DNA of 36,596 nucleotides from JAAFHN01 sp031421855 (GCA_031421855.1 JANOPN010000083.1:1-36596), one strand, 5' to 3'. Positions 5,521 to 14,228 are shown, counted from the stretch's first letter. Made by a program: numbers and translations. Notes: generated by a model not told the origin, from the letters alone.

Positions 5521-7470
5521 TCAGCTGAGCATGGCATTCACGCGCTTGACATACGCTGCCGGGTCGCTGGGCAAGCCACCGTCGGCGATCAGGGCTTGGT
5601 CAAACAAGATGTGGGCCAGCTCGTCAAAGTGCGCGCTGGTCTCCAGCTTCTTGACCATGGCGTGGTCGGTGTTGAGCTCCAAGATCGGCTCGGCAACGGG
5701 TGCGGGTTGCCCAGCTTGCTTGAGCATGCGGGCCAATTGCAGGCTCATGGCCCCGTCTTCAACCACCACGCACGCGGGGCTGTCAACCAGTCGCGTGGTG
5801 ACGCGCACGTCTTTGGCTTTGCCCTTGAGTGCTTCTTTCACGCGCTCCAGCAGCGGCTTGAAGGTCTCAGCCGCGTCGTCGGCTGCCTTTTTCTCAGCCT
5901 CGTCTTGCAACTTACCCAGATCGACCGCGCCTTTGGCGATGGACTGCATCGGCGTGCCGTCAAACTCATGCAGCGAGTTCAAGGCCCATTCGTCGACGCG
6001 GTCTGTCATGAAGAGCACCTCGATGCCTTTTTTGCGGAACACTTCGAGCTGCGGCGAGCTCTTGGCAGCGGCCAAGTGGTCTGCGCTCAAATAGTAGATA
6101 GCGTCTTGGCCGTCTCTCATGCGCGCTTTGTAGTCAGCCAAAGACACGGCAACCGCGTCGTTGGCCGTGCTGGCGTAGCGCATGAGTTTGGCAATTCGTT
6201 CGCTGTTGCCACGGTCTTCGCCTAAGCCTTCTTTGAGCACAGCACCAAATTCGGCGTAAAACCCGGCAAATTTCGCTTTGTCAGCGTCGTTCACTTCGGC
6301 ATCTTCAGACACCTGGGCCTTGGCCATGTCTTCGATCATGCTGAGCACGCGCCGGGTGTTGCCCTCGCGAATGGCTTTGACGTCGCGGCTCTCTTGCAGC
6401 AACTCGCGGCTGACGTTGAGCGGCAAATCGGCCGAGTCGACCACGCCTTTGACGAAGCGCAAATAGCTGGGCAAGAGGGCTTCGGCATCATCCATGATGA
6501 AGACGCGCTTGACGTAGAGCTTGACGCCCGCGACTTTTTCGCGGTTGTACAAATCGAACGGTGCCTTGGACGGGATGTAGAGCAGCTGGGTGTACTCCTG
6601 CGCGCCTTCGACACGGTTGTGGGTGTGGGCCAGGGGTTCCGCGCCGTCGTAGCTGAGTTGCTTGTAAAACTCGGTGTACTGCTCGGGCGTGATATCTCTT
6701 TTGGGCCGCGTCCACAACGCTGCCGCTTGGTTGATGGTTTCCCATTCGCCAGTTGCCACCATGCCACCACCACTGGTGCCTTTTGACGGGTCGTTGGCAT
6801 CAATCGGCTCACCCTCTCGCCACTCTTCTTGGGCCATCAAAATGGGCAAACTGATGTGGTCGGCGTACTTGCTGACGATGGCTTTGATGCGCCAACGGTC
6901 AGCGTACTCCAGCGCATCGTCGCGCAGGTGCAAGGTGATGCTGGTGCCGCGCGCGGCGCGGGTAATCGTGTCGGTTGCGAACTCACCCGTGCCAGAGCTG
7001 GTCCAGCGAACGCCCTCAGCGTGTGCGCTGCCTGCGCGGCGGGTTTCGACGACGATCGTGTCCGCTACGATGAAGCCTGAGTAAAAACCCACGCCAAACT
7101 GCCCAATCAGCGCGCCTTGATCTTTTGCGCTTTGCTGGCTTTCGCCTGAGAGCTTGCCAACGAATTCGCGGGTGCCACTCTTGGCAATCGTGCCCAGGTT
7201 GTCAATCGCCTCTTGCGCGGTCATGCCAATGCCGTTGTCGGTGATGGTCAGCGTCTTGGCCGATTTGTCGAAAGCAATCCGCACTTCCAAGTTGGGGGAG
7301 TCTTCCATCAACGCGTCGTTGTTCAAAGCCTCAAAGCGCAACTTGTCGCAAGCGTCAGACGCGTTGGAGATCAATTCGCGCAAGAAAATCTCTTTGTTGC
7401 TGTACAGCGAGTGGGTAACGAGGTGAAGCAGCTGCGCGACTTCGGCTTGAAAGCTGTGTTGGGTGGTCAT
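5521..7470 (-). CDS. htpG: Molecular chaperone HtpG (bacterial Hsp90)
   Basis: A 649-residue cytosolic ATP-dependent Hsp90 chaperone of normal length. The N-terminal GHKL ATPase signatures are clear: SLYSNKEIFLRELISNASDA near residue 25-45, DNGIGMT, and GQFGVGFYSGF as the ATP lid/G3 region. A middle domain (NREKVAGVKLYVKRVFI, PLNVSRELLQ) and a C-terminal dimerisation domain follow. The open frame continues upstream to 7626, but the conserved start MTTQHSFQAEV puts the ATG at 7470. A heat-shock-like promoter lies about 50-75 bp upstream and a strong terminator follows the gene, so it is probably a single-gene unit. Confidence 0.97.
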   Translation of the reverse strand: MTTQHSFQAEVAQLLHLVTHSLYSNKEIFLRELISNASDACDKLRFEALNNDALMEDSPNLEVRIAFDKSAKTLTITDNGIGMTAQEAIDNLGTIAKSGTREFVGKLSGESQQSAKDQGALIGQFGVGFYSGFIVADTIVVETRRAGSAHAEGVRWTSSGTGEFATDTITRAARGTSITLHLRDDALEYADRWRIKAIVSKYADHISLPILMAQEEWREGEPIDANDPSKGTSGGGMVATGEWETINQAAALWTRPKRDITPEQYTEFYKQLSYDGAEPLAHTHNRVEGAQEYTQLLYIPSKAPFDLYNREKVAGVKLYVKRVFIMDDAEALLPSYLRFVKGVVDSADLPLNVSRELLQESRDVKAIREGNTRRVLSMIEDMAKAQVSEDAEVNDADKAKFAGFYAEFGAVLKEGLGEDRGNSERIAKLMRYASTANDAVAVSLADYKARMRDGQDAIYYLSADHLAAAKSSPQLEVFRKKGIEVLFMTDRVDEWALNSLHEFDGTPMQSIAKGAVDLGKLQDEAEKKAADDAAETFKPLLERVKEALKGKAKDVRVTTRLVDSPACVVVEDGAMSLQLARMLKQAGQPAPVAEPILELNTDHAMVKKLETSAHFDELAHILFDQALIADGGLPSDPAAYVKRVNAMLS

Positions 7471-7505
7471 GATCGAGAGGGATTTTTGAAAAGGGGAAAA
7501 ATGCA

Positions 7506-7530
7506 AACGCCCCCAATGTGTGGGGGCGTT
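7506..7530 (-). terminator. Terminator of the solute-binding protein gene
   Basis: A perfect 10-bp stem, AACGCCCCCA with TGGGGGCGTT, around a 5-nt loop. On the minus strand it is followed by TTTGCATTTTT. It ends transcription of the gene stopping at 7583 and overlaps the -10 element of the candidate htpG heat-shock promoter. Confidence 0.8.
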
Positions 7531-7545
7531 GGGTCGAATTTCAAG
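7518..7545 (-). promoter_or_regulatory. Candidate sigma-32 heat-shock promoter of htpG
   Basis: CTTGAAA (7545-7539, minus strand) matches the sigma-32 -35 consensus exactly. After 13 bp comes CCCCACAC (7525-7518), a partial match to CCCCATNT. The predicted start, near 7510, leaves about 40 nt of leader before the htpG ATG. Confidence 0.5.
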
Positions 7546-7582
7546 AGAAATGGCCCGTTTGTGTCGCTTCAATGGCGGCCAA

Positions 7583-8608
7583 TCAGTTTTTTGGTGCAGC
7601 CTCAACATCTTTGCGCCAGCGCTCAATCAAACGGCGGCGCTCGGCTGACGAGCCATACTTTTCGAAATCGTATTTGACCAATCGAACATTTTCAATGCTG
7701 GGGATGCGCTTATCGGCGACGAATGTTTTGTTGGCCGGTGCTTGCAGGCTGTTGGCCTTGGCACCGATGCTTTGGCCCGCCGGGCTCATCAACCAGTCGT
7801 AGTACTTCTTGGCTGTCGCGGCGTTGCGAGCGCCTTTGACCAAGGCGATTCCACCCACTTCATAGCTCGTGCCCTCGCAGGGTGCGGATGATTTGACCGG
7901 AAAGCCTTGCTGAGACTCGTTATCGAACCCAAAAATGAAACTGATGCCCACGGTGACTTCGCCTTTGGAGACGTTTTTAGCTTGCGCCGTGCCGCTGCGG
8001 GTGTAGCTGGTCACGTTTTTGTGCAAATTGCGCATGTAAGTGAACGCCGCCTCTTCGCCCATGAGCTGAACCAACCCGGCCAAAATTGTGTAGGCTGTGC
8101 CGCTGGACGCGGGGTGGCTGATCTCGATCTCACCTTTGTATTTGGGGTCGATCAAGTCTTTCCAGCATTTGGGCTCAGCGAGCTTCTTTTTCTTGAGCGC
8201 GGTGGTGTTCCACCCAAACCCGATGGCAGCCGTGTAAAAGCCGCCGACCATGTTTTGACTGGTGGCGTATTGGCGCACGCTCCAAGCGTGCAAGTCATTG
8301 ATGTAGCTGGGTCGATACGGCTCAAGCAAACCGACTTCAGCCGCCTGCAAAAACGGGTCGCCCGTGCCGCCCCACCAAATATCGGTTTTGGGGTTTGCAG
8401 CCTCGGCGCGCAATTGCGCCAACGCCTCGCCAGTGGCTTTGCGGGTTTGCAACACCTTCACGCCAGTGGCTTTGGTGAACTCGGACGCAGCCAACTCGCA
8501 CCAAGCCAGATCGGTAGAGCAAATCGCGTTGACGGTTTGGGCTTGCGCAAACACGCCACTCGATGCGAGCAGCATGGCCGCGATCAGGCGCATGGGTTTG
8601 AGGATCAT
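7583..8608 (-). CDS. Periplasmic ABC solute-binding protein, Fe3+/AfuA-like family
   Basis: About 341 residues from the chosen ATG. A signal peptide is visible (MRLIAAMLLASSGVFAQAQ), and the mature part starts VNAICSTDLAWCELAASEFTKATGVKV. The segments DIWWGGTGDPFLQAAEVGLLEPYRP, GFGWNTTALKKKKL and EISHPASSGTAYT fit the COG1840 family of periplasmic binding proteins (iron(III), phosphonate or spermidine type). The ligand cannot be read from sequence. ATGs at 8623, 8608 and 8593 are all possible; none has a clear ribosome site. No permease or ATPase gene is adjacent, so it is an orphan or serves a transporter elsewhere. It lies 80 bp after the pseudouridine synthase gene and ends in a strong terminator. 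Confidence 0.85.
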   Translation of the reverse strand: MILKPMRLIAAMLLASSGVFAQAQTVNAICSTDLAWCELAASEFTKATGVKVLQTRKATGEALAQLRAEAANPKTDIWWGGTGDPFLQAAEVGLLEPYRPSYINDLHAWSVRQYATSQNMVGGFYTAAIGFGWNTTALKKKKLAEPKCWKDLIDPKYKGEIEISHPASSGTAYTILAGLVQLMGEEAAFTYMRNLHKNVTSYTRSGTAQAKNVSKGEVTVGISFIFGFDNESQQGFPVKSSAPCEGTSYEVGGIALVKGARNAATAKKYYDWLMSPAGQSIGAKANSLQAPANKTFVADKRIPSIENVRLVKYDFEKYGSSAERRRLIERWRKDVEAAPKN

Positions 8609-8688
8609 GGGGGTCTTTCGCATGGGTTTTTGGGGCTGCAAATTACTGGAAAACCCGCGCATGATACAGAGCACGGTTGCCAATACCG

Positions 8689-9993
8689 TCAGAACTTCTC
8701 GAAAGGCTGCAAGTAGCGCCACTGTCCCAGCGGCAGGTCACCCAAAACGACGCGGCCAATTCGGATGCGCTTCAAGCCAACAACCTTGAGGCCAACGGCT
8801 TCGCACATGCGGCGAATCTGGCGCTTTTTGCCTTCGCGCAGCACAAATCGCAGCTGCTCTTCGTTTTGCCAGCTCACTTTGGCTGGCAGGAGCTCCTCGC
8901 CGTCCAAACTCAGACCTTGACGAAGCAGCATCAAGCCCTCGTGCGGGAAAACAGATTGCACGTTTTTCTTGATGATTTGGCTGGCGGGGTTGCCGCCGTG
9001 GTGGGGCTCAATCGGCTCAATGGCGGCTTCGCCCAAGGCTTCTTGGCGGATACCCATCTCGGGCGCGCCTTCATATTCGACGCGAACCAGATACTCCTTC
9101 TCCATGTCGGAGGCCTCGCCAATGATGGCGCGCGCCACCCGACCGTCTTGGGTGAGCACCAAAAGACCGGTGGAGTCAATGTCGAGCCGCCCAGCGGGTG
9201 CCAAATGCTTCAAATGCCAGTTTTCGAAGCGAATTCGGCCTCTGGTCGCCGAATTCATTGATGAGTCTGCTATCAAAGTAATAGCGGGTGGATGACCATC
9301 CTCGGCTTGACCGCTCACGTACCCGATGGGCTTATTCAGCAAAATCGTCACTTGCTGCTCTTGCTCACGGCGCGCTGCCAGGCTGATGTCGATGACGTCT
9401 GACTCGACCACTTGCTGACCCATGCGAGCGATGATGCCGTTGACGGTCACGAAACCGCGGTCAATCCACTCGTCGGCTTCGCGACGCGACGCCATGCCCA
9501 ACGCGGCCATGCGTTTGTTGAGTCGCTCGGTTGGCACGCCGTTGGCCGCCGCGGCGTGAACCTCGGAGCTGATGCGAGGCTGGGGCCTTGAGGGCGCACG
9601 CGGTGGCGCATGTTGTTGTGGCGCACGCGGTGGCATGCGGGGCGCATCGAAATCGCCACGACGATCGTTCCGACCAAACTGATCGTTTCGATCATTTCGA
9701 TCAAAACGATTCCCGTCATTTCGGGCTTGGTTGTTGTCGCGGCCGCGCGGATCAAAACGAGGCTGCTCTCGCGACTCAAACCCAGCACCCCCTCGCGCCA
9801 AGGCCGCATTGAGCGCGGCCATCGCAGCGCGCGACTGCGCGGTGTCAGCAACCGCCGGGCGCGCCGGCTCGCTGCGGCGGGGCGGTCGCTGGACAGGCTC
9901 GGGGCGGGGCCCACGGGGAGGCGCGCCAAAACGTGGCGAGCGATCATCGCGGGGCGCGGGTGCAGGGTCACTGCGATAGACACGAATACTCAT
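8689..9993 (-). CDS. RluF-type rRNA pseudouridine synthase with long disordered N-terminal tail
   Basis: 434 residues. Residues about 155-200 are an S4 RNA-binding domain (ERLNKRMAALGMASRREADE, then VTVNG). The catalytic domain carries GRLDIDSTGLLVL with the nucleophile D271. The C-terminal blocks REGKKRQIRRMCEAVGLKV and RIRIGRVVLGDLPLGQWR resemble RluF (23S rRNA U2604) more than RsuA/RluB. The target uridine is inferred. The first roughly 150 residues are low-complexity Arg/Asp/Pro/Asn (NDRNDQFGRNDRR), probably a disordered RNA-binding tail. Residues 237-252 (AITLIADSSMNSATRG) are encoded by a copy of the dispersed repeat, inserted in frame in a loop before the catalytic motif. ATG start at 9993. 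Confidence 0.88.
   Translation of the reverse strand: MSIRVYRSDPAPAPRDDRSPRFGAPPRGPRPEPVQRPPRRSEPARPAVADTAQSRAAMAALNAALARGGAGFESREQPRFDPRGRDNNQARNDGNRFDRNDRNDQFGRNDRRGDFDAPRMPPRAPQQHAPPRAPSRPQPRISSEVHAAAANGVPTERLNKRMAALGMASRREADEWIDRGFVTVNGIIARMGQQVVESDVIDISLAARREQEQQVTILLNKPIGYVSGQAEDGHPPAITLIADSSMNSATRGRIRFENWHLKHLAPAGRLDIDSTGLLVLTQDGRVARAIIGEASDMEKEYLVRVEYEGAPEMGIRQEALGEAAIEPIEPHHGGNPASQIIKKNVQSVFPHEGLMLLRQGLSLDGEELLPAKVSWQNEEQLRFVLREGKKRQIRRMCEAVGLKVVGLKRIRIGRVVLGDLPLGQWRYLQPFEKF
9242..9286 (-). repeat. Dispersed repeat, copy b (inside the pseudouridine synthase gene)
   Basis: On the minus strand, GCTATTACTTTGATAGCA is followed by AATGAATTCGGCGACCAGAG. It is diverged in the centre but aligns end to end with copy e. 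It is read in frame as A-I-T-L-I-A-D-S-S-M-N-S-A-T-R-G, the same frame used by copy c. Confidence 0.68.
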
Positions 9994-10044
9994 GGTGCGA
10001 TTGTCCGCTTGATCAACCCAAAATTGCGAAGAGTTGGGGCCAAC

Positions 10045-11280
10045 TCACGCACGAGCGACTGAATACGACAAATCGTCCAGCACGTCTTTCAGTTGCTGCA
10101 CCGCGCGGCCAATTTGCGTAGGCGCTTTGTGGGCGGTCGTTAAAAACACCCGCTCGTCGGCCAGGTGTTCGCGGTTAAGGCTGATTCCGTGTCGCGCCAG
10201 TTGCGTGCCCAGGTGCGTTTTGCGGGCGCGCAAGCTGGCACGGGTTTGCTGATACGCATGCTCGGCCAACATGCGCCGCTGGCTGTAGCTGAAGGTATTG
10301 GCCAAATACAACTCGGGGTCGCGGTGATCGGGCTCAAACAGCACGATGTCGGTGTCGGGGTAAGTGTGCTCATAGTGCTTGAGCCCCAGCTCCATGCGCG
10401 AATGGATCATGCTGCGAAAGGTTTGGCTCAATACCGCTGGCAACCCGCCCTCGACGATGCTGGGGATGCGCTGTCGCTCTGGCGAAAGCCCGCGGTGCAT
10501 GATGCGCGCAACAGTTGGCACGGTCGCATCAAAAGGCACCAATGGGTTCAAGCAAATCAACAAGTCAACGCCGTCGTCAAGTGCGACGCTGGCATGCATG
10601 GTCTTCTTCAACGCGCCATCGACAAAGTACGCGTCTTTGATTTCGACCGGGGCATACAAACCAGGCAGCGCTGCGCTGGCCTGAACCGCTTTAGAAATCG
10701 GCACGTCGTCCAAACCGGCACGACCAAACGGCGCGGCCTCGCCGCTGTCGAGGTGGGTGGCGACCAGTGTGAGCTTGGATTTGAGCTGTCGGAAATCATT
10801 GGTTCGACCCGGTTTTGAGAAAAACTCGGTCAGGCGCTGGTCGATGTAGTCGCTGGAAAACACGCCGGTTGGCAAGGCAGCACCCAAAATCTCAGCCGCT
10901 TGTGCCAGTGATTTACCCTGTATCAAGGTGCTCCAGGCGGCTTTGGCGACCAAGCCGGGCACCGTGATTGCGCGGCGAGCGAGTTCACCCCAAGCGGGTT
11001 GCATCAAACCACGGGGGTCAAAAATCTCAGCGCCACCGCTGTCGCTGTCGACAAACATGGCCAACATTTCGCGCGGCGTGATGCCGTTGGCCAAGGCGGC
11101 GCTGATGAAGCCGCCGCTGGACACACCGACATAGTGACTCAAGCGCGTGAAATCAATGCCTTCTAGCGAATCTTGCAAGGCGCAAAGCGCGGCAATTTCA
11201 TGAACGGCACCCAACGGGCCACCGCCTGCGAGGGCCAATGCGATTCGGGGTGGTGATGTGAGCGGGGGGCGTTGGGTCAT
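10045..11280 (-). CDS. Patatin-like phospholipase family protein
   Basis: A 411-residue predicted serine acyl hydrolase. All three patatin signatures are present: the oxyanion-hole loop GGGPLGA (19-25), the nucleophile elbow GVSSG (52-56, Ser54) and the dyad aspartate in DGA (221-223). The substrate is unknown; bacterial patatins act as phospholipases or lipases. There is no signal peptide, so it should act in the cytoplasm or at the inner membrane. The C-terminal third (about 300-411) is helical and charged. The phasin gene upstream is on the same strand but separated by a terminator, so the two are separate units. A link to storage-lipid turnover is possible only by proximity. Confidence 0.88.
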   Translation of the reverse strand: MTQRPPLTSPPRIALALAGGGPLGAVHEIAALCALQDSLEGIDFTRLSHYVGVSSGGFISAALANGITPREMLAMFVDSDSGGAEIFDPRGLMQPAWGELARRAITVPGLVAKAAWSTLIQGKSLAQAAEILGAALPTGVFSSDYIDQRLTEFFSKPGRTNDFRQLKSKLTLVATHLDSGEAAPFGRAGLDDVPISKAVQASAALPGLYAPVEIKDAYFVDGALKKTMHASVALDDGVDLLICLNPLVPFDATVPTVARIMHRGLSPERQRIPSIVEGGLPAVLSQTFRSMIHSRMELGLKHYEHTYPDTDIVLFEPDHRDPELYLANTFSYSQRRMLAEHAYQQTRASLRARKTHLGTQLARHGISLNREHLADERVFLTTAHKAPTQIGRAVQQLKDVLDDLSYSVARA

Positions 11281-11313
11281 GTGCGGCCAAGTAACAAGTA
11301 GGTGGAACGTGAA

Positions 11314-11335
11314 AAAGGGGCCAAACGGCCCCTTT
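11314..11335 (-). terminator. Terminator of the phasin gene
   Basis: A perfect 9-bp stem, AAAGGGGCC with GGCCCCTTT, around GTTT on the minus strand, running into TTTTTC. It lies 43 bp after the phasin stop and 34 bp before the patatin start. Confidence 0.88.
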
Positions 11336-11377
11336 CAACCTCAACACCGCTTGGTGCGGTGCTGTGCGCTGGTCAGA

Positions 11378-11968
11378 TTAGACCGCAGCGACAACGGCTT
11401 TGCGAACGCGCTTGGCAGCGGTTTTCACGGTAGCGGTGGCTTTCTCGGCCACAGCAGCGACATCAACCACAGGCTTCTTGACCGACTTGACCACGGCCTT
11501 GACAGCTTTCACAACGGCCTTTGGAGCAGCTTTGGGCGCGTCTTTGGCAACGGGCTTGACCGACATTTTTTGCACGCTTTTGTTCAGTGCGTCGATGCGA
11601 ACCATCAGAGCGTCAACGTCTTTTGACGATGGCACGCCCAACTTGTTCAAAGCCTTGGCGACGCGCTCTTCGAAAATGTTCTCAAGCTTGTCCCACTGGC
11701 CGGTGGCCTTGCCGCCGATGTCGGTAGCCAGGTTAGCCATTTTGTTGGTGGCTTCTGAAATGCGCTCTTCCACGCCAGCTTGGGTGCGGCGCTGAATTGA
11801 CATGCCTTCTTTGACCAAGGCTTCAAATACTTTGCCGCCTTCTTCTTGTGCTTTTGCAAATGCGCCCAAGCCAGCAAGCCAAATGTGCTGTGCGGACTCT
11901 TTAACGGTGGCACCGAGTTGTGCGTTGTCTTTTTTGCCGGCGCTGAGTTTGTTGAGTTTCTTGACCAT
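11378..11968 (-). CDS. Phasin, PhaI/PhaF-type polyhydroxyalkanoate granule-associated protein
   Basis: 196 residues from the ATG at 11968, which has AGGAG 8 bases upstream. Residues about 20-125 form the amphipathic helical phasin domain (HIWLAGLGAFAKAQEEGGKVFEALVKEG is the family hallmark). The C-terminal 55 residues are Lys/Ala/Val/Pro-rich (KAVVKAVKAVVKSVKK), like the histone-H1-like tail of Pseudomonas PhaF. Phasins coat polyhydroxyalkanoate granules; the PhaF tail also binds DNA and helps segregate granules, which is inference here. It is divergent from the acyl-CoA reductase gene across 235 bp, so the two may share regulation. It is followed by a strong terminator. Confidence 0.88.
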   Translation of the reverse strand: MVKKLNKLSAGKKDNAQLGATVKESAQHIWLAGLGAFAKAQEEGGKVFEALVKEGMSIQRRTQAGVEERISEATNKMANLATDIGGKATGQWDKLENIFEERVAKALNKLGVPSSKDVDALMVRIDALNKSVQKMSVKPVAKDAPKAAPKAVVKAVKAVVKSVKKPVVDVAAVAEKATATVKTAAKRVRKAVVAAV

Positions 11969-12203
11969 TTGAGGCTCCTGTGAAGTAAGTGATGAGTAGG
12001 CGGACACACCGCCTGTGCTAACAACCCGAACTTTATGTGTTTGCCCTGCAAAGGTTTAGGGCTTTGCTTCTAGCGCTGTAGAGGATTTGCTCTATGGAAA
12101 CAAGGGCTGAGTGCCCGGGTTAACGCTGAAAAGCCGCTGCACTTGCGTGCGCAACAATGGACTGATCGAATTTTTTAGTGAACCTTTTTCGCAGGAGCAT
12201 CAC

Positions 12204-14210
12204 ATGCAGTACTTTGTGACCGGGGCAACCGGCTTCATTGGCAAACGCTTAGTCAAGACTTTACTGGCGCGTAAGGGCGCTGTCGTCTACTTCCTCATGC
12301 GCAAAGAAAGCGAAGGCAAGATTGAAGGCCTGCGCAATTATTGGGGCGCCAGTGCGAGCAAAGCCATCCCCGTTTTCGGTGACCTCACGAGCAAAAAGCT
12401 TGGGATCGCAAGCGACCAACTCAAAGCGCTCAAAGGCACGATCGATCATTTTTATCACCTGGCTGCGGTCTACGACTTGGGGGCCGACGAAGCCAGCCAA
12501 ATTGCAGTGAACATCGAGGGCACACGCAACACGGCGGATGCTGCCAAGGCAATGGATACCAAACACTTCCACCACGTCAGCAGCATTGCTGCTGCGGGCC
12601 TGTACGAAGGCGTGTGGCGCGAAGACATGTTCGACGAGGCCGAGAACATTGACCACCCGTACTTCATGACCAAGCACGAGAGCGAGAAAATCGTGCGCAA
12701 GGAATACAAAGGCTCGTGGACGGTGTACCGCCCAGCCCTCGTGGTGGGTGACAGCAAAACCGGCGAAATGGACAAGATCGACGGACCCTACTACCTCTTC
12801 AAGCTGATTCAGCGCATGCGCCAGCTTTTGCCGCCTTGGATGCCCAGCATTGGTTTGGAGGGCGGCCGCATCAACATCGTTCCGGTGGATTTCGTGGTGT
12901 CGTCCATCGACCACATTTCTCACAAAGTGAGCAAAGGCGGCGGCTGCTACCACCTCACCGACCCCATGGGCTACCGCGTGGGCGATGTGCTGGCCACGTT
13001 TGCCAAAGCCGCGCACGCGCCAAAATTTGGTTTGTTTGTGAACGCCGCGCTGATGGGTTTTATTCCCGGCAGCATCAAAAAAGGCGTTTTGGCACTCGCT
13101 CCAGTGCGCCGCGTCAAAGCCGCAATCATGAAGGACTTGGGCCTGCCTGAAGACTTTTTGCAGTTCGTGAACTACCCGACGCGGTTTGATTGCCGCGAAA
13201 CCCAGGCCGCGCTCAAGGGCAGCGGCATCGAGTGCCCCAATCTCAACGACTATGCTTGGGTACTGTGGGATTATTGGGAGCGTTACCTCGATCCCGCACT
13301 CTTCATTGACCGCAGCTTAAAAGGCGTAGTAAGCGGCAAAGTGGTGCTCGTCACCGGCGGCTCGTCGGGCATTGGCTTGTCGGCATCGTGTCGATTTGCC
13401 GAGGCGGGTGCCATCATCATCATCTGCGCCCGCGACGAGGTGAAGCTTGCCGAAGCCGTCAAGGAAATCACCGCCTATGCCAAGTCAAAGGGCACCAAAG
13501 ACCCTCAAGTGTTTGCCTACCCCGCAGACATCGCCAACGCCGAGAGTTGTGCCGAATTTGTGAAAACGCTTGAAGCCAATCACGGTGGCGTGGACTTCCT
13601 GATCAACAACGCTGGCCGCTCGATTCGCCGAGCAATCGAGAGCAGCTACGACCGATTCCACGACTTTGAGCGCACCATGCAGCTCAACTACTTCGGCGCA
13701 CTACGCGTGACCATGGGCCTCTTGCCCGGCATGGTGGCCAAAAAGAAGGGCCACATCGTCAACATCAGCTCAATCAGCGTGTTGGTGAACGCACCCCGCT
13801 TCTCAGCCTATGTGGCCAGCAAAGCCGCGCTTGACGCGTGGACCAATTGCGCATCGTCTGAAATGGCCGACCAGGGCATCACGTTCACCACCATCAACAT
13901 GCCTTTGGTGCGCACGCCGATGACCGCGCCGACCAAAATCTACGACAGCATGCCCTTGCTTAAGCCCGAAGAGGCGGCTGACATGATCGTGCAAGCGTGC
14001 GTCGAAAAACCTGCTCGCATCTCCACGCGGCTGGGCGTGTGCGGTGAAATCCTGCATGCGATCGCACCGCGCGTCACGCAAATCGTGATGAATACGAGTT
14101 TCAGGATGTTCCCCGACAGCGCCGCCGCAAAAGGCGACAAGGAAGCCAAACCGAAGTTGTCAGCTGAGGCCATCGCCATGTCGCAAATGATGCGCGGCAT
14201 TCACTTCTGA
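12204..14210 (+). CDS. Two-domain alcohol-forming fatty acyl-CoA reductase
   Basis: 668 residues. The N-terminal extended SDR domain has TGATGFIG (6-13) and Y153-xxx-K157; the C-terminal classical SDR domain has GGSSGIG (385-391), NNAG (468-471) and Y536-xxx-K540. The tandem order, length and blocks such as HLAAVYDLGADEASQ, KHFHHVSSIAAAGL, GEMDKIDGPYY, NYPTRFD and RFHDFERTMQLNYFG closely match, from memory, the Marinobacter fatty acyl-CoA reductases of about 660 aa. Those reduce acyl-CoA or acyl-ACP with NADPH through the aldehyde to a fatty alcohol, the first step of wax ester synthesis. The ATG has AGGAG 6 bases upstream; the open frame upstream of it (from 12111) is discarded. No wax synthase lies in the window. 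A terminator follows. Confidence 0.87.
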   Translation: MQYFVTGATGFIGKRLVKTLLARKGAVVYFLMRKESEGKIEGLRNYWGASASKAIPVFGDLTSKKLGIASDQLKALKGTIDHFYHLAAVYDLGADEASQIAVNIEGTRNTADAAKAMDTKHFHHVSSIAAAGLYEGVWREDMFDEAENIDHPYFMTKHESEKIVRKEYKGSWTVYRPALVVGDSKTGEMDKIDGPYYLFKLIQRMRQLLPPWMPSIGLEGGRINIVPVDFVVSSIDHISHKVSKGGGCYHLTDPMGYRVGDVLATFAKAAHAPKFGLFVNAALMGFIPGSIKKGVLALAPVRRVKAAIMKDLGLPEDFLQFVNYPTRFDCRETQAALKGSGIECPNLNDYAWVLWDYWERYLDPALFIDRSLKGVVSGKVVLVTGGSSGIGLSASCRFAEAGAIIIICARDEVKLAEAVKEITAYAKSKGTKDPQVFAYPADIANAESCAEFVKTLEANHGGVDFLINNAGRSIRRAIESSYDRFHDFERTMQLNYFGALRVTMGLLPGMVAKKKGHIVNISSISVLVNAPRFSAYVASKAALDAWTNCASSEMADQGITFTTINMPLVRTPMTAPTKIYDSMPLLKPEEAADMIVQACVEKPARISTRLGVCGEILHAIAPRVTQIVMNTSFRMFPDSAAAKGDKEAKPKLSAEAIAMSQMMRGIHF

Positions 14211-14228
14211 GCGTCGCATAGATCGAAC

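Noticed and set aside
5434..6225. 263-aa frame antisense to htpG
   Set aside because: It overlaps the certain htpG gene and has no recognisable family.
12048..12067. Hairpin GCAAAGG...GCTTTGC in the phasin/reductase gap
   Set aside because: It is short and has no T-run or fixed distance to either start, so no role can be supported.
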